Part shown: positions 49,359-61,697 of the stretch, piece by piece
Layout: the number at the start of each line of letters is the position of its first letter
Numbering within the stretch: the stretch's first letter is position 1
Source of the DNA: Pholiota molesta
Lineage: Eukaryota > Basidiomycota > Agaricomycetes > Agaricales > Strophariaceae
Length of the DNA: 64,000 nt
Assembly: GCA_014925825.1 (NCBI GenBank)
Contig: JACGCK010000173.1
Span: forward strand, 31,027 to 95,026
Direction of reading: 5' to 3'
Notes under the pieces: generated by a model
Databases searched by the model: none
The model's input: the letters and a program-made list of their open reading frames with translations, nothing else
What the model was told of the DNA's origin: nothing
Position numbers and translations under genes: made by a program

Positions 49359-50828
49359 TCAGGGCTCGGGTTTTTGGAAAAGATACTCGATGAGCATCTG
49401 CACTACGTGCACATTGACGCTGTTCCCGATGAGCTTGTATTTTGATTTGGTGGAAACCGTTTCTGGCCAGATGAACTCTGTTTTCTTCTGTTCCTCTGGA
49501 TTTTTTATTGTATCCTCGAATGTGTGACGCGATGGAAACGGAGGCTCGAACGCGAAGATGCGTAGTAGCTCTGACGGTGCAAAATAGCGGAGTTTGAGAG
49601 GATGTAGGAGACGAACGGCGTCCCGAGCTCCGAGAGATTGGGCGTGGAGGAATGCATCGAAGGTCATTGTCGTCTGTGGGGTCATAGAAGTTAGTCATTA
49701 TGGAGGAAGGGAAGTTTTGAGAATTGGTAACATACATCTAGGTCTTCGTTTTCTTGTAGGATCGAGCCTGCACGTTCGACGAGTTGTGTATAGCCTGATA
49801 TCATGAGAGAGCAATTTTTGGATATAAACTCGTATAAAATTGCGCACCTCGCGTAAAACAGCACGTCCGCCTGGCTGACGGCTGGACGATGTCAAATAGT
49901 CTTCCCCACTTTTCCAGAACTTTATCGGAGATCTTATATCGTTGGTAGTGCTTCCCATCTCTCTCCTCATCCAGATATATGCTAATCTTTCCCACTATCG
50001 AGTTTAGAGTATCTTCATCAGTCTTGGACTTTCCATCCAACCGCGGATCGGACCAGGAGATACCCTGCCCAGGTATTTGTCGCCATACTACGTTGGCGGT
50101 ATCTGGGGAGATGTCAGAAAAAATATATGGACGCTTTTTGGCAAGGAGGTAGTAGCGCAGTCGGGAGTTTGGGATGCCAAATTGGAGTGGTGTGAGCAGG
50201 AGCTCCAGAGTAGTGTAGCCGATTGAACGCAGGGTTTCAACTAGAATTTGGCGCGTACTTGAGTCCTGAAGCACTTTTTCAGTTGGAAGAATAATGTCTT
50301 TCCTGAAAGATGCTTACCTCAAACCCAGCGACATTTTCGACGAGCAACCGGTCTGGATGTTGCTTCGAGATCGCCAGTTCCGGAAGAACGTTCTGGACGA
50401 GATGCAAGAATGAGTGTGCTCGCGGATCCTGCGCGCCTTTTGCATTGGGATTTAACACAGTATACGGTTGACAGGCTGGTGAGAGAAGCCAAAGATTCGC
50501 ATTATATGGCGAGAGCGTGGACGCAGTCAGAGTGGAAATGTCTACCTGTCGCAGAATTATGAGCAAGCGAACATATTGACGTGTTCGATGCCATGATTTA
50601 GAGGTGAGACAAACTTTTCTGACAATATCTTTTCCGCAGTTGGCGCTGTAGACTAGACAGGCAGTCTGATCCCAGTCGAAAGCTTGGACAACGTCGGCGT
50701 CAACATTACTTCGAGTCAATGCTAAGTGCAAACCGCCTAATATGAATCCGATCAGTTAGATTGATGCAATGTCAGAGAAGATAGTGTGCACCTATGCCAC
50801 TGTAGAACTCTAGGGCTCTGATTGACAT
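49359..50828 (-). CDS. DNMT2: DNMT2-type tRNA (cytosine-5) methyltransferase
   Basis: SAM-dependent methyltransferase of the Dnmt2/Pmt1 family, which methylates C38 of tRNA-Asp. Motif I: ALEFYSGIGGLHLAL. Motif IV: LLSPACQPYT with the catalytic Cys (PACQ in place of the commoner PPCQ), then the family-specific KGAQDPRAHSFLHL. Motif VI: LLVENVAGFE. Motif VIII: QFGIPNSRLRYYLLAKKRP. Target-recognition area: SARRTCCFTRGYTQLVERAG. Motif X: LIGNSVNVHVV. CDS: 50792-50828, 50615-50736, 50318-50545, 49848-50265, 49736-49794, 49359-49673 (complement), 392 residues, a usual Dnmt2 length. All catalytic motifs are intact. It shares a short promoter region with the divergent VPS9 gene. Confidence 0.92.
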
Positions 50829-51062
50829 ACAAAACCAAGACGACTCTTCACTTTGAAGAAGGACACTGAGGACGAAAAGTTGAGGACAAACTTCGGCAAC
50901 TCAAAAAATAAGCGGCTAATCGTCGCGTCTTCCACGTGCTTTCCAATAATGCCAAGCGTTCAGAATCAATGACTTGATACGACAACTCAAATAATTACAA
51001 GGCTCCTTCTTTTGACTTGTTCATTTTTCTTCTCTAGCCACATCGGGTCGAATTTCTAGGCT
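50829..51062. promoter_or_regulatory. Shared divergent promoter, DNMT2 / VPS9
   Basis: 234 bp separate the two start codons, so regulatory sequences of both genes must overlap here. No clear TATA box seen. Confidence 0.55.
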
Positions 51063-53954
51063 ATGAAGGCAGATCTCTCAATATCGACAAAGGATGAACC
51101 CGATTCCACTTCCACCATCGCAGCCCCAGCCGTCGTTGCATCGTTGAACACCCCAGATGTCCTTGTATCTCCCAATCCATGGCAAGATGAAAACCCATCT
51201 GAAGCCGACGAAGTCGTCCCAGAAACAAAGCCGCCTAAGCCTCTACCAGTCCTTGATCCATCAATATTCGACCAGCCGATATTCACCGCGAAGGACACCC
51301 CACCCTCAGAACCCGGAAGCGCAGCAGTGACAAAGGAGGTGCTCAGCGAATTCGATCCTTTGGTGAGCGAGGAGGAACGCGCAGCGCGCGATGCTTGGGA
51401 GGCCTCGGAAGGCCACCCGCCACCCCCGCGGACACCATCGCCGCCCCAGCCTCCAGTGAAGGACATATATGTCTCATCGCCCACAAGTCCTGGCCCAAAC
51501 CCTATAGATTCTGTCCCCACCACTCCTGCGCCTGTTCTTATCACCTCACCATCATCGGCCTTTCCCTCCTTTGCTTCGTTGGCCAGGAGCTTCGCCCTAC
51601 CACTGACGCGTTCGCGGCCGCAGTCAATTGATGCATCGGCGAGGGCTGTACCGTCTCCGGCAACCCTATCATCATTTGCAGCGCAGCAGGATGGGTCAGA
51701 TGGCGGAAGGAGAGTAGATACTGGAAAGGCTGTCGACTCAGGACCTCCTACTCCTAATCAGCCACGCAGTGCCACTGGTTCGCCAGCACCCAAGGCTAAC
51801 GATGGAGGATTTGACTTCCAAAAGTTTCTTGATCAAATGAAGTCGAAGAGTGCGGAACCTGTATCTAAATACTTGCGATCGTATGTTTTCTTGTATTCGC
51901 CCAAACACCTTATCCATTCTTTATTCTTAGGTTCTTGAGCAATTTTGCAAAACGGACATTCACAGTAAATGATCAAGTGAAGATAATCAATGACTTCCTC
52001 TCAGTATGTCTTCTTTAATTGCTCTATAAGATCCTTTCTGACTGAATGACTGTCAATATCCCACTCGACCATCTAGTTTATTTCCACACAAATGCGAGAA
52101 TGCGACGTATGGAAGAACACCTCTGACGCCGATTTTGAAAATGCCATGGAAGGCATGGAAAAGCTCGTCATGAACCGGTTATATGATTTGTCAGTTGACG
52201 TAAACTATGTGTGGCTGAGCAATGACCTTACCACCCTCTTCAAGCACATTCACTCCACAATTACCTCTCGCTAACCCCCCTCGACCGATAACGACGGATG
52301 ACCTTGAAAGGGATCGAGTGCTATCACAACGAATCGCGCTGTTTGGATGGTTGGAGGAGAAGCATCTTGATATCCCCGAGGGCGAAGGGAGCAAAGGGTT
52401 CTTGATGTTTGCGGAACAAGGTACAGAAACTCATCTATTCATGGATCTTGAATTAACAGTTTTATGCAGAATTATTAAAGATCAACCATTACAAGGCTCC
52501 TCGCGATAAATTGATCTGTATTCTGAATTGTTGCAAGGTCATCTTCGGTCCGCCATATTCGCAAACTGGTATTGAAGCATTGCTGACGTATTTCTGCTCT
52601 CAACTCAGGCCTGATTCGACATTTACACAAAGAAGAGGGCGCAGATTCGTTTGTTCCAATTCTGATATTCGTTGTGCTCAAGGCGAATCCTGAACATCTA
52701 CTGTCAAATATGGAGTACGTAACTATATCGCGCATCTGCAGTTAACTTTACGATTGACCTCCTCAGGTTTATCAATCGATTCCGCAATCCAGAGAAGCTA
52801 CAAAGTGAAGCTGGATACTACCTTTCGAGTCTGGTATATTGTTTTATAACTTATTCACATTGCATCACCTGATGTTCACCTTAGATGGGTGCAGTTTCTT
52901 TTATAGAATCCATGGACCACACATCCTTATCCAACATCACCCAGGAGGAATTTGAGCAGTATGCAATGTTCTTCGTCTCTCCTTTCGAACTTTAATAATT
53001 CTCTACAGCAATGTCGAAGAGGCGATCCAAGCACTCCCTCCTTCCGAACCTCAATCACCTCGGCTGTCCTTTGCCGAGACCAAATTCCAAGGCCCGGGCG
53101 TGCTCTCACCGCACGCTGGCGAAGAATCAGCTCAACCTCTCTCCCTCCCCACCCCCGCCCAAACCCTTTCCGAAGACGCGAAACGCCTCCTCCAGAAAAC
53201 CGGCGACACCATCTCGAAACCGCTCAACGCCATCGGTCGCATCTTCACCGAGGCGCTCGACGGCGCCGAGAACAACTTGAACAAGCTCTCCTACCTCCCG
53301 GGGCCCTTCGCGCCGTTTGAGCTCGGCCGCGAGCAGCGCGCGGAGTCGGCGGCGGCGGCCTCGGCCGCGTCGACGTCGGGCGGGTGGGAGTCCCTGCAGA
53401 CACCGCAATCGGCGACAACCCCGCAGACGCCGTACGGCCCAGGCGCGCCCACAATCCAAACCCCGTACAAGCCGCGCGTGCGGCGCGTGCCGTCGCCGTC
53501 GTTCAACCCCGCGTCGCCTGGCGCGTCGCCTGGGTTCGGAGGACCGGAAGAGACGCCCTCGCGCCCGGGCCCGTTCACGAAACACCAGCTCGCGATGGGG
53601 CCGTCGCGGCAGGCGCCGCCGAGCGGCGGTGCGTCGCCGAACACTCGCGTGCCTCCCCCGCTGCCCCCGCGCGTGCAGAGCCTGGCTGGGCCCGGCCTCG
53701 CAGGCGGGCTGCATTACGGCGGTGGCGGAGAAGGGGCGCACATTTCCCGGACGCCGACGCCCGCGCTGGACCTGGCAGGGGTGCAGGCGCAGATCGATAC
53801 CGCGCACGAGCAGGCGGCGTCGGCGTCGCGGGAGACGCTGAGGCAGATCTTCCCGAGTGTGGATCTGGAGGTGGTGGAGTGGGTGCTGGAGGCAAATGAT
53901 GGGGATTTGGGGAAGAGTATAGAGCAGTTGCTGGATATTAGTGGGGATTCGTGA
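51063..53954 (+). CDS. VPS9: VPS9-domain Rab5 guanine nucleotide exchange factor with CUE domain
   Basis: Activates Rab5/Vps21 on endosomes; the C-terminal CUE domain would bind ubiquitin. Domains: disordered Pro/Ser/Thr-rich N-terminus (MKADLSISTKDEPDSTSTIA...); a helical lead-in FLSNFAKRTFTVNDQVKI; the VPS9 core with MEGMEKLVMNRLYDL, SQRIALFGWLEEKHLDIPE, AQ-like FAEQELLKINHYKAPRDKL, ICILNCCKVIFGL, GADSFVPILIFVVLKANPEH, and GYYLSSLMGAVSFIESMDH; a second Pro/Ser-rich linker; and the CUE domain LRQIFPSVDLEVVEWVLEAN ending with DISGDS. About nine exons with introns of 50-70 bp. The domain order is that of yeast Vps9, and the length of about 800 residues exceeds yeast because of the disordered regions. 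The last exon is very GC-rich. Confidence 0.93.
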
Positions 53955-54918
53955 GAGCGTGCTGTTGGGCTGTTTTTGTAAAGTAGATGGACTAGTTACT
54001 TGATTAGGCTGGTATTTTTGTTGATAGGGACAGAGTCTACATTATTTCCGAGTCAATACTTAGGCCATGCTCTGGACACCAGGAGCCCTCAATTCTCAGT
54101 TCTATATTAATTTAAATTAACCTGGAGAGAATAGGTTGAACCTATATAATCATTCGAATAAATCGGCACTTGGTCAAGCATACACGTTGGCCCCCACACG
54201 AGCAAGTGCCATAATGTGCCCGTGCGAGAATGGTTCCTACAGGCGTTCGTTCAGTTCCTGAGGGTAGAACGACGTGCAGGTAGTGTACGGGCGCTCAGCC
54301 TAGTATTGGGCGCAAGCTTTGGCCGCTTGAAATGACTACGGATAGAGGGGCACCTCATACCGCAAAATATCAAAAGCGAGTGGAATGGATCTTAGCGCTT
54401 AGTAGTCGCTATATCCGAAGACTCGATCCAATCATTATTCACTATCATGATCTACACAATTTTTACAATTTGGCAAATTTAAAGACTGAGGACGATATAC
54501 ACAATTCTGCCTGCTTTGGACTCCAAAGGTAACGTTCAAGACGAGTGATCGACTAGACTATTGGAGCGAGTCTAGTTTAACACTGAAGAGCTCCGTTGTT
54601 GTTCGTCAAACAATTGTCTAATCTTTATCTTAGCTTTGCAGATGCATTTTTTATGGTAGCACACGTATGCCCAATCACACCTGCACGCCCACCATCGAAC
54701 ACCCCATCCACTACCCGCGCATCGTTCCATTCAGAGGAGCCGGAAAAGGATAATCGGCAGTTTCCCTTTACCAGCGGGCGTCGCCCCGTACTCGAATGAT
54801 CGAACCTGTTCTCGTGTGCGGGCAAGTCATACTTCCCCATGGCTGCATGTCGTGAGATCGCTAATAAATCCCGATAGAGCCGCAACGCGAAGAGAACATG
54901 ATTCAGAATCTTGTAATC
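53955..54918. other. Intergenic, convergent 3' flanks
   Basis: 3' flanks of the VPS9 gene and the pantothenate synthetase gene. Short open frames only; no gene seen. Confidence 0.5.
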
Positions 54919-56174
54919 CTATCCCAAGACTTTACCGCTGTCTCCCAGAAGGATATTATCTATCAAGCGCGTCTTATCCACATTCAGCGCCCCGCTCAAG
55001 ATGACCAGCCCAACATCCGCCTTGCGCGCCCGAGGATCCACGACCTCAAAGCTCTCCGCGTCGTTCATCTCGATATAATCCAGCCGCATCGCCACCTCCC
55101 GCCCGTCCGCCTGTGCCTCCCACGCACACGCGTCTACCACGGCCTGCGCCTGCGCAATGCACTCGGCCTTCGCCCGCCCCGCGTCCCACGCGCGCTCCGC
55201 CGCGAGCAGCGCACGGCGGAGCGTCGGCGCGACGCGGCGGCCGGCGGGCGTGAGGTAGGCGTTCCGCGAGGAGAGCGCGAGGCCGTCGGCGGGGTCGCGC
55301 GCGGTGGGGACGATGTGCATGTTCTGCGGCTCCGGGTGTGAAAGGAGGAGGTCGCGGCACATGCGCTTTAGGAGGAGAGCTTGCTGGATGTCTTTTTGGC
55401 CGAAGTACGCGTTTGTAGGCTGCGTGGAGTGGGTTATGGGTTATGAGACGGATCAGCGTGTTAGTCCACATACCTCGATAGCGTTGAATAGTTTAGTGAC
55501 AATGGTAGCCACGCCGCGGAAGAACGTGGGCCTGCTCATGCCCTCCATCTGGTGCCCGTACCCTTTCACCTCGACGAAGGTGCCCTTCTGCTCCGAGACA
55601 TTCTGTACGATGCCCGATGGGTACATTTCCGACACTGATGGGAGGAACACGGCCGACGGGGTGCGCACATCCACTGGGGTTTGCGTGGAGGGTATCTTTT
55701 CCGCTTCGAGCAGTTCGAGATCCCGCGCTAGGGTCCGTGGATATGTCGCGAGGTCTTCGTGTGGGGCGAATTGGGCTGGGTTGACGAAGATGGAGATGAC
55801 TGTGAGGTCGTTCTCTGCGAGAGATCGTCTAACTGCATAGGAACATCGTTGGTGTGAGCTGCAAGGGATATCGCGTGCGATGCAATCTGGCACGTACCGA
55901 GAGACAGATGTCCTTCATGGAGGGCGCCCATTGTCGGTACATAGCCCACAGTTTTGTTTGCCCGGAAAGCTTCTTTCCTCCATGCTCTGTACGCCGCGAC
56001 CGTGGTGAAGATGGGGATCGAAGACTTAGGTAGCTCGCTCGTTCGTGATGAAGACATAGCTCTTGTAGATATCCTCCCGTAGATGTGGATATGTGGTCCG
56101 TCTTTAGCCCGTGAAACCCAAGAAACTGAAGGCGATCGGAACCGAAATACGGAGGATAGCGTAGAAAAGGACAT
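54919..56174 (-). CDS. PAN6: Pantothenate synthetase (pantoate-beta-alanine ligase)
   Basis: Condenses pantoate and beta-alanine with ATP, the last step of vitamin B5 synthesis on the way to CoA (EC 6.3.2.1). Motifs: [17 protein letters not shown] with the HxGH nucleotidyl-transfer motif; [54 protein letters not shown]; and the KMSKS-like [16 protein letters not shown]: 55898-56174, 55474-55832, 54919-55419 (complement), 378 residues. The roughly 45 N-terminal residues before the catalytic domain ([16 protein letters not shown]...) are Ser/Arg-rich and could be a mitochondrial leader, or the internal [10 protein letters not shown] could be the true start. The last exon is strongly GC-rich compared with the first two. 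Confidence 0.93.
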
Positions 56175-56681
56175 TAAATAGAGGACATTGGGCGATCTGG
56201 CGTATCAAGAAAAAGCTTTGGGGGCTTGATTTCATCTTTGAATGACGAAAGCTGTCCCGACCCCAGGAGGTTTCATGACTTTTTTCGTTGTACCCGGGTC
56301 ACCGGTTTATCAGATAAGATGCTGATCATCATCCAATTATAGCACCACTTTCAGCATCCCTTCCAAAAATTTACCCACACCCTCATCTTACGGCATTGTT
56401 CTCTGCAGATGCTGGCCCTTGTCGACCGGCATAAATATGGCCTGGGACAATGGTATCCTGTACAATAGACTTTCGCCGAGACAGCAAATTTTCTCTTTAC
56501 CTTTAACTCTCACCTTCTCTTCCTCTTCGCCTCTTCCGCACTTCGGTGCTTCCGCCACCTAGCAGCCACTGTGGCACGACTCTCAGCCGTATAAAGAACG
56601 CAAACTGGCCAGGAGCTCTGCTAGCCTTCTTTTTGTCGCATCTATCAGCACACTCTTTGCGACTGCGACTACTTACCACCA
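56175..56681. other. Intergenic, divergent promoters
   Basis: Upstream region of the pantothenate synthetase gene (minus) and of the small gene (plus). A CATAAATA TATA-like element is at about 56430, with pyrimidine-rich stretches (56490-56540) typical of fungal leaders. Confidence 0.45.
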
Positions 56682-56991
56682 ATGGCGTTCAACCTACCAT
56701 TCGACGTATCCTACATCGTGATGACGCCTCGGCGCGTTCGTCTGCCTGGACAGCCCCCGAAGAGTCCTTCCAGTCCAAGTAAAACTAGGTGTGTGGCCCT
56801 GGACAATCGATACTTGGATTGTATGGCTCATGCGCAGTAATCTCCCTAGTGGACGCTCCCATCCTCTGCGATGGCGTGGTGACCTTTCGAACAAAGCCAA
56901 GTCGCTCCGCTCTCTCGTCGGCGGCAAATCGACCACAACTGTCACTCCCATTACTGAAGACAGCGCCAAGCTGGAAAAGCCGAACGCCTGA
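56682..56991 (+). CDS. Small uncharacterised protein, 86 residues
   Basis: Exons 56682-56788 and 56838-56991, intron 56789-56837 (GTGTGT...GCGCAG, 49 nt). The spliced frame starts MAFNLPFDVSYIVMTPRRVR, continues LPGQPPKSPSSPSK, and ends SLRSLVGGKSTTTVTPITED...KPNA. I recognise no family. It is basic and Ser/Pro/Thr-rich with no signal peptide, membrane span or CaaX ending, so it is not an obvious pheromone precursor. Support: the ATG follows a pyrimidine-rich leader, the intron has good sites at both ends, and the joined frame stays open for its whole length, which neither unspliced frame does. Confidence 0.6.
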
Positions 56992-57618
56992 TTAGTCCAT
57001 TGTCCTGATTATCCTTGATTTGCCCTTCATACATACACGTTCTCTCCTCGTTCAGTCTCTCTTTCTTGCTATCGATCGCTATCGGAATCCAAATTATGTA
57101 CCATATCCCACGAGATAGATGCTCGGCCCATTGTTCCACTATCTTCAGATAATCCAAACAGTCTTACAGTCTCTACTAAAAGTTTGTGCCACTTCATATA
57201 AAACAGCGTTAAATGTTAGTCGCTTCGTGCAATGTACATATTCAGTCCAAAAATAATTGACTCGTGCAACGACGCGAAAAACCAATAGACATCATGATTG
57301 CATTATGGCAAGCCTAAGCGCTGTTCATAATTATAGGTCATTATTGGGTCATTAAAACGGAAAATGCAAGTTATAGAGCTAAATACGAGGCCGAAGAAAA
57401 ATGTCCAAGTAGGCCATAGGATACGACTATTCAGAAACAGTCAATGTTCATGAGTACGCGGCATCCGAAAGAAGCCAAAAGTAAAGTATGCAGAGAAGTC
57501 GAAAGTCGAAAATCGAAAGCAAAAAGAACTCAACAGCACAAGGTCGATAAGACAAAACAAAACACCTCACATTCCACCAACATAACATACGCCCACCCAA
57601 GACGACTCAAGACGATAT
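56992..57618. other. Intergenic, convergent 3' flanks
   Basis: 3' flanks of the small gene and of BUD6. AT-rich; no gene seen. Confidence 0.5.
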
Positions 57619-60600
57619 CTACAGTGGCGTAGGCGACGTCGGCGACTCCAGAACACCAAACGACGGGCCCCCCGTCGTTTCGCCACCATTAAACATAGCC
57701 TTGATCGTCATCTCGCTCCTCTTCTGCCGCACCCTCTCCACCTCCTCCGCGCCCCCGGTCAGCCTCAGCTTTTTCTGGCTCACAAAGTCCTGGATCTCCA
57801 GCTGCAGATCGTCCGTGCGCGCCGCGAGGTCCTTCTCCCGGTTTTTCTGGCTCGCCTCGATGGCCTTGAGCCGCCGCTCCGAGTCGACCGCCGCGGCGCC
57901 CTTGATCTCGAGCATCACCGTGCTGAGCCCGTCATGGCCCTCCTCGCGCGGCGGCGGGCGGAAGCTGCGCCCCGTGTTCCTCACGCGCCCGACGCCGTTC
58001 GGCTTGCGCAGCGTGATGACCTTCTCGACGTGGCCGTACACCTCGACCATCGCCTTGTAGTCCTCCAGCAGGTCGCTGAGGAACTCCTCCTGGTGCGTGA
58101 GGAACTGCTGCTCCTCGACGATGTTCTGCAGCTCCTCCTCCCACGTCTTCTTCCACATCGGCTTGATCGTGTTGATGTGCTCGGACAGGCTCGCGAGCTC
58201 GGCGGCGATCGCGTCCATGTCCTTCTTGATGTTCTTGAAGTACATCGCGTTCGGCGTGACGTGCCGCTTGATCACGTCGTCCTTCACGCTCTCGATGATG
58301 TCCTGCAGCTTCTCCACCTCCGTGAGCACGTTCTGGCTGCGCACGTCCAGCTTCTTCTTCCCCGAGTCGATGTACGCGCGCGCGCCGCCCACGTTCGACG
58401 TCGCGAGCGCCTTCACGTTCTGCGTCTGCGTGCGCAGCGCGCCGAGCGACTCCTTCGTCGACGTCATGAACTTGGTGTACAGCTGCCGCATGATGCCCAG
58501 GTCGCGCCGCAGGTTCTGCACCTCGTCGAACTGCGTCTTCAGATCGGTCACCACGCGGCTGGTGTACTCGGACAGCACCGAGCCGCCGGTCATCTGGGGC
58601 TGCAGCGACTGGCCGGTCATCTGCGACTGGATCGGCGGCATGTTTGGCATGGGTGGGACCGCTTGTGACATGAACGACGAGTTCGAGCCGCCCATGAACA
58701 CAGACACTCGACGGGCGCCATGAAGGAACTGTCGATCGGTTGGCCTAGCGGCTGGAGTGCTCTCGGCCAAGGGCTGAGCTGTGATATCTGGGAAATGGGA
58801 CGAATGGCGATTGTTGGACGTGACAGCCGATCTCAGCTCTTTGATATCGTTGGATAGATTTGATATTTGAGCATCAATGTGTTGCTTGATTTGATCCAGA
58901 GCTATGTATAGCCATAAGCATATCAGCATTTGGTAGCACAAAGATTGTAAGCAATGTACGCACGTTCAATATTCAGTGACAAGAGACATTTCTCCTTGAC
59001 ATCGTCCGTATCCTCGAGCTCGTACTGTACGAGACTCGAAGGATCGCGGATGTATATCGCAGGGAAATTATCCAGGCCCGGATTGTACGAGAATTTGTCG
59101 ACGAAAAGAACCCGCAGAGAAGCAAAGGTGATACCAGGCTCCACCACAACCTTCTTCACTTCTCGTCCCAGCTGTAGGAATATCGTTATCCGAGAAGGGT
59201 CAATTGGAGATTGGTCGCCAGCAGAGACAGATTGCGCTACCATTGGCGTTGGCTCGGGCGTTCTCGCGGGCGTTGTGGGTAAAGGTGGCACAGCTGGGGC
59301 TCGCTTGTCTGGAGTATTCGAACGAGAAATCATGCGCCTGACTCTCTCCGGCGTCTCAGGTGGTCTTTCAGTCTCCTCGTCGTCCACTTCCGTCAAGACG
59401 GCCAATTCATTTGGAGTGAGATTTCCGGTAGCTGCTAAAGATCGTCGGTTTGGATGATTAGACCCCGTATGGATCGTTCTCGGGTAGTCGATGCTCCGGT
59501 CATCTTAGAGATGTTATATATCGAAAATCGTTTTGACGCGCGGCGTTCAAGCAGAACATCATTAGATTTCAAGGCGGCTAATGACTGTGCGACGGCAGGA
59601 GGGGGGTCGATAGGTGGGGTTTCCGGAGGCGGTGGAGATGCAGTTCCATTCATGGCATATTGAGGACTTGAAGGTTCGACTGAAATAATTGGCGCAAGAT
59701 TTGGTGATTTCTCGACAGGCTTGTCGACAAGGGAATAACGTGTGACGTTGGCTGGGACAAGTGGAGGTGATGTTGGGCGTTGATTTGATGGTATGTCTTC
59801 TGTAGGTGGCGCTTGTACTTCGCATGTTTGTATTTGGCAATTCCTGCGCTCTTGCAACGGCGTATGCAATGGCGTACTGAAGCTGGACGGAGAGGAAGAC
59901 GCTGTGGGCATGGTAGAACCTCCTCTCTCGGACCGCCGTTGGGAAGAAGCGAAGGGCTCATTGGACTGCGATCGTTGAAGATCGGGCGAACGCTCGCTCT
60001 GGCCAGTTGGGTGCTCCGCAATGGTTGGAGCAAATCCCCCGACAAATTCGTTCCTCTAGACGATTCAGCTATTTGAGACGCCTCCCTCTCGAGTATGACT
60101 GGCCGCTGCGACGGCTCATACCATCGCTTTCCCCTCTTTCAATATCTGTGCCTTGTTGAGACCCTTGAGAACGATGGCCCTCGCGGCGCGCCGCAGAGGC
60201 ACTGCTACGTGAAGTGCGGTCAGTGTCAGAATTCCCAGATCTATGTCGATGATCCGACACAATCCTGCGGTAGATAGACTGCTTTCCTCGAAGCCCTTGC
60301 AGGAGATTGGTGATAATTTGGCGAACAGTCGGTAGGTAGAGCTCGAGATGCTCCGGCGTGGCTTCCTCCGCTAGACACTGCTCCAAAACATTCCGCAGAT
60401 CCTCTGGCACCGTTAGCAGCTCACTTGACAATATATCCACCATCAGCAACAAGCATACAGAATATAAAAAAACTTACTTCATTTCAATGTTGAATTGTGC
60501 AAAGGCTGCCACCGCTGAATTGAAGTCATTGCCCAAGCGAACATAAACATTGCTGACCCCTTCCTCGTCCATCCTCAGTTGACTCCATAACGTTAGCGCC

Positions 60601-60841
60601 TCGAGCAGTTGTTTGATAGAGACCAAAAGTCGCGTTACTGCAGACTCCACTGCCGGCTGCAACGAAAGGAATCAGCCCGACTCCTCAACCACAGCCCAAG
60701 GGCCCTTACTGAGGGGTGTTTCGTGCTTCCTCGCTCGCCGCGCGCTGATCCCGAGGTTGTGGATGAAATGGAGTTGTTGTCCCGGCGAGAAGGGTGTCCA
60801 TTCGCTTGTGAAGGCTGCGAAGACTGCGCTACGCGGGACAT
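57619..60841 (-). CDS. BUD6: Actin-interacting protein 3 / BUD6
   Basis: Polarisome component that promotes formin-dependent actin nucleation and marks growth sites. N-terminus MSRVAQSSQPSQANGHPSRR, then a first conserved block (VESAVTRLLVSIKQLLEALT...VYVRLGNDFNSAVAAF). The middle is a disordered Ser/Pro-rich region. The AIP3 core starts at ITIFLQLGREVKKVVVEPGI, FASLRVLFVDKFSY, FPAIYIRDPSSLVQYELED. The long C-terminal coiled coil starts at LDQIKQHIDAQISNLSNDIK and includes KPMWKKTWEEELQNIVEEQQ and GHVEKVITLRKPNGVGR. Multi-exon; the first intron (GTAAGG donor after HPS) and the last large exon are clear. Start at 60841, where the ATG and upstream 200 bp are duplicated at 63456-64000. Confidence 0.9.
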
Positions 60842-61697
60842 AGTGTGAGCACGGAGGAGGAAGGGAGTGGAAAAGAGAGAGGACAGGGTCTATCGTTCCG
60901 CTATCCCACCCGTGAGAATCCCATAGTTGATGGCGGCATTTGGGCCCATTTCTTCCTCCGGACATCCAAGTCAAATCCCTGCATGGACCCAGCTGAGGCA
61001 TCTCCATTACTCCACTTGAGATTATAGAGACGATCTTTGATACCGTTGCCCAGGATGACCCACATCTTTCTTTGGTTAGAACATGCGCTCTTGTGTCAAT
61101 GTGCCATGAATTCCCTCATCTCTGCAGAAAGCGCGTCTTTGCCTCCATCGCTCCGAACACTTCTACCCCCCAAACAACTGCCCAATGGCAATAAAAACAA
61201 AAGTTACATGTCGTATGTTGGAATATCTGCTCTTCACATTACCAGAGACGGCCGATCACCCGCGCTACTGGCCACGAAGTAAAGTCGAGGATTTTGGGAG
61301 GATTCAACTCATCGAGAAGATCGCTCGCCTCAAGACACTCACCATCTAGACGCCAGTCTTCAATGAGATGATCAACCTATCCGGCCAACTGTCCTTCATC
61401 TCATGCCTCTTCCACAAGTTAATTGTTCACAGCAATTCCCATATGGACCTAGGGGTGTTCACAATTAGACATTCATGATTATGGCATTGTTCGTAGTAGT
61501 TATGTTTATAGATCTTACTCTGTATTTCAATGTTTGCTTAAATCCGGCTCGTGGGCGCTTAATTTGTTGTATGAGGCATGAGGCATGAAATTTACATTTC
61601 CAATATCAGTATGATGAAGATTACAGTAGTACGGTATGTTATAATAAGCTCGTAAGAGAAGGTATCATAATGTGGATATATATCTGCTACTGCGCAA
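60842..61697. other. BUD6 promoter and intergenic region
   Basis: The first 260 bp or so match, with indels, the sequence from 63696 to the window end. The rest is AT-rich 3' flank of HSP20-1, with no gene. A GGCGCTTAATTTG at about 61554 resembles the membrane-family motif but is not next to a family member. Confidence 0.5.

Noticed and set aside
53127..53807. Long frames antisense and out of frame in the last VPS9 exon
   Set aside because: Shadows of the GC-rich real coding frame.
61554..61569. GGCGCTTAATTTG resembling the membrane-family motif
   Set aside because: Not upstream of a family member and diverges in the last bases; treated as chance.
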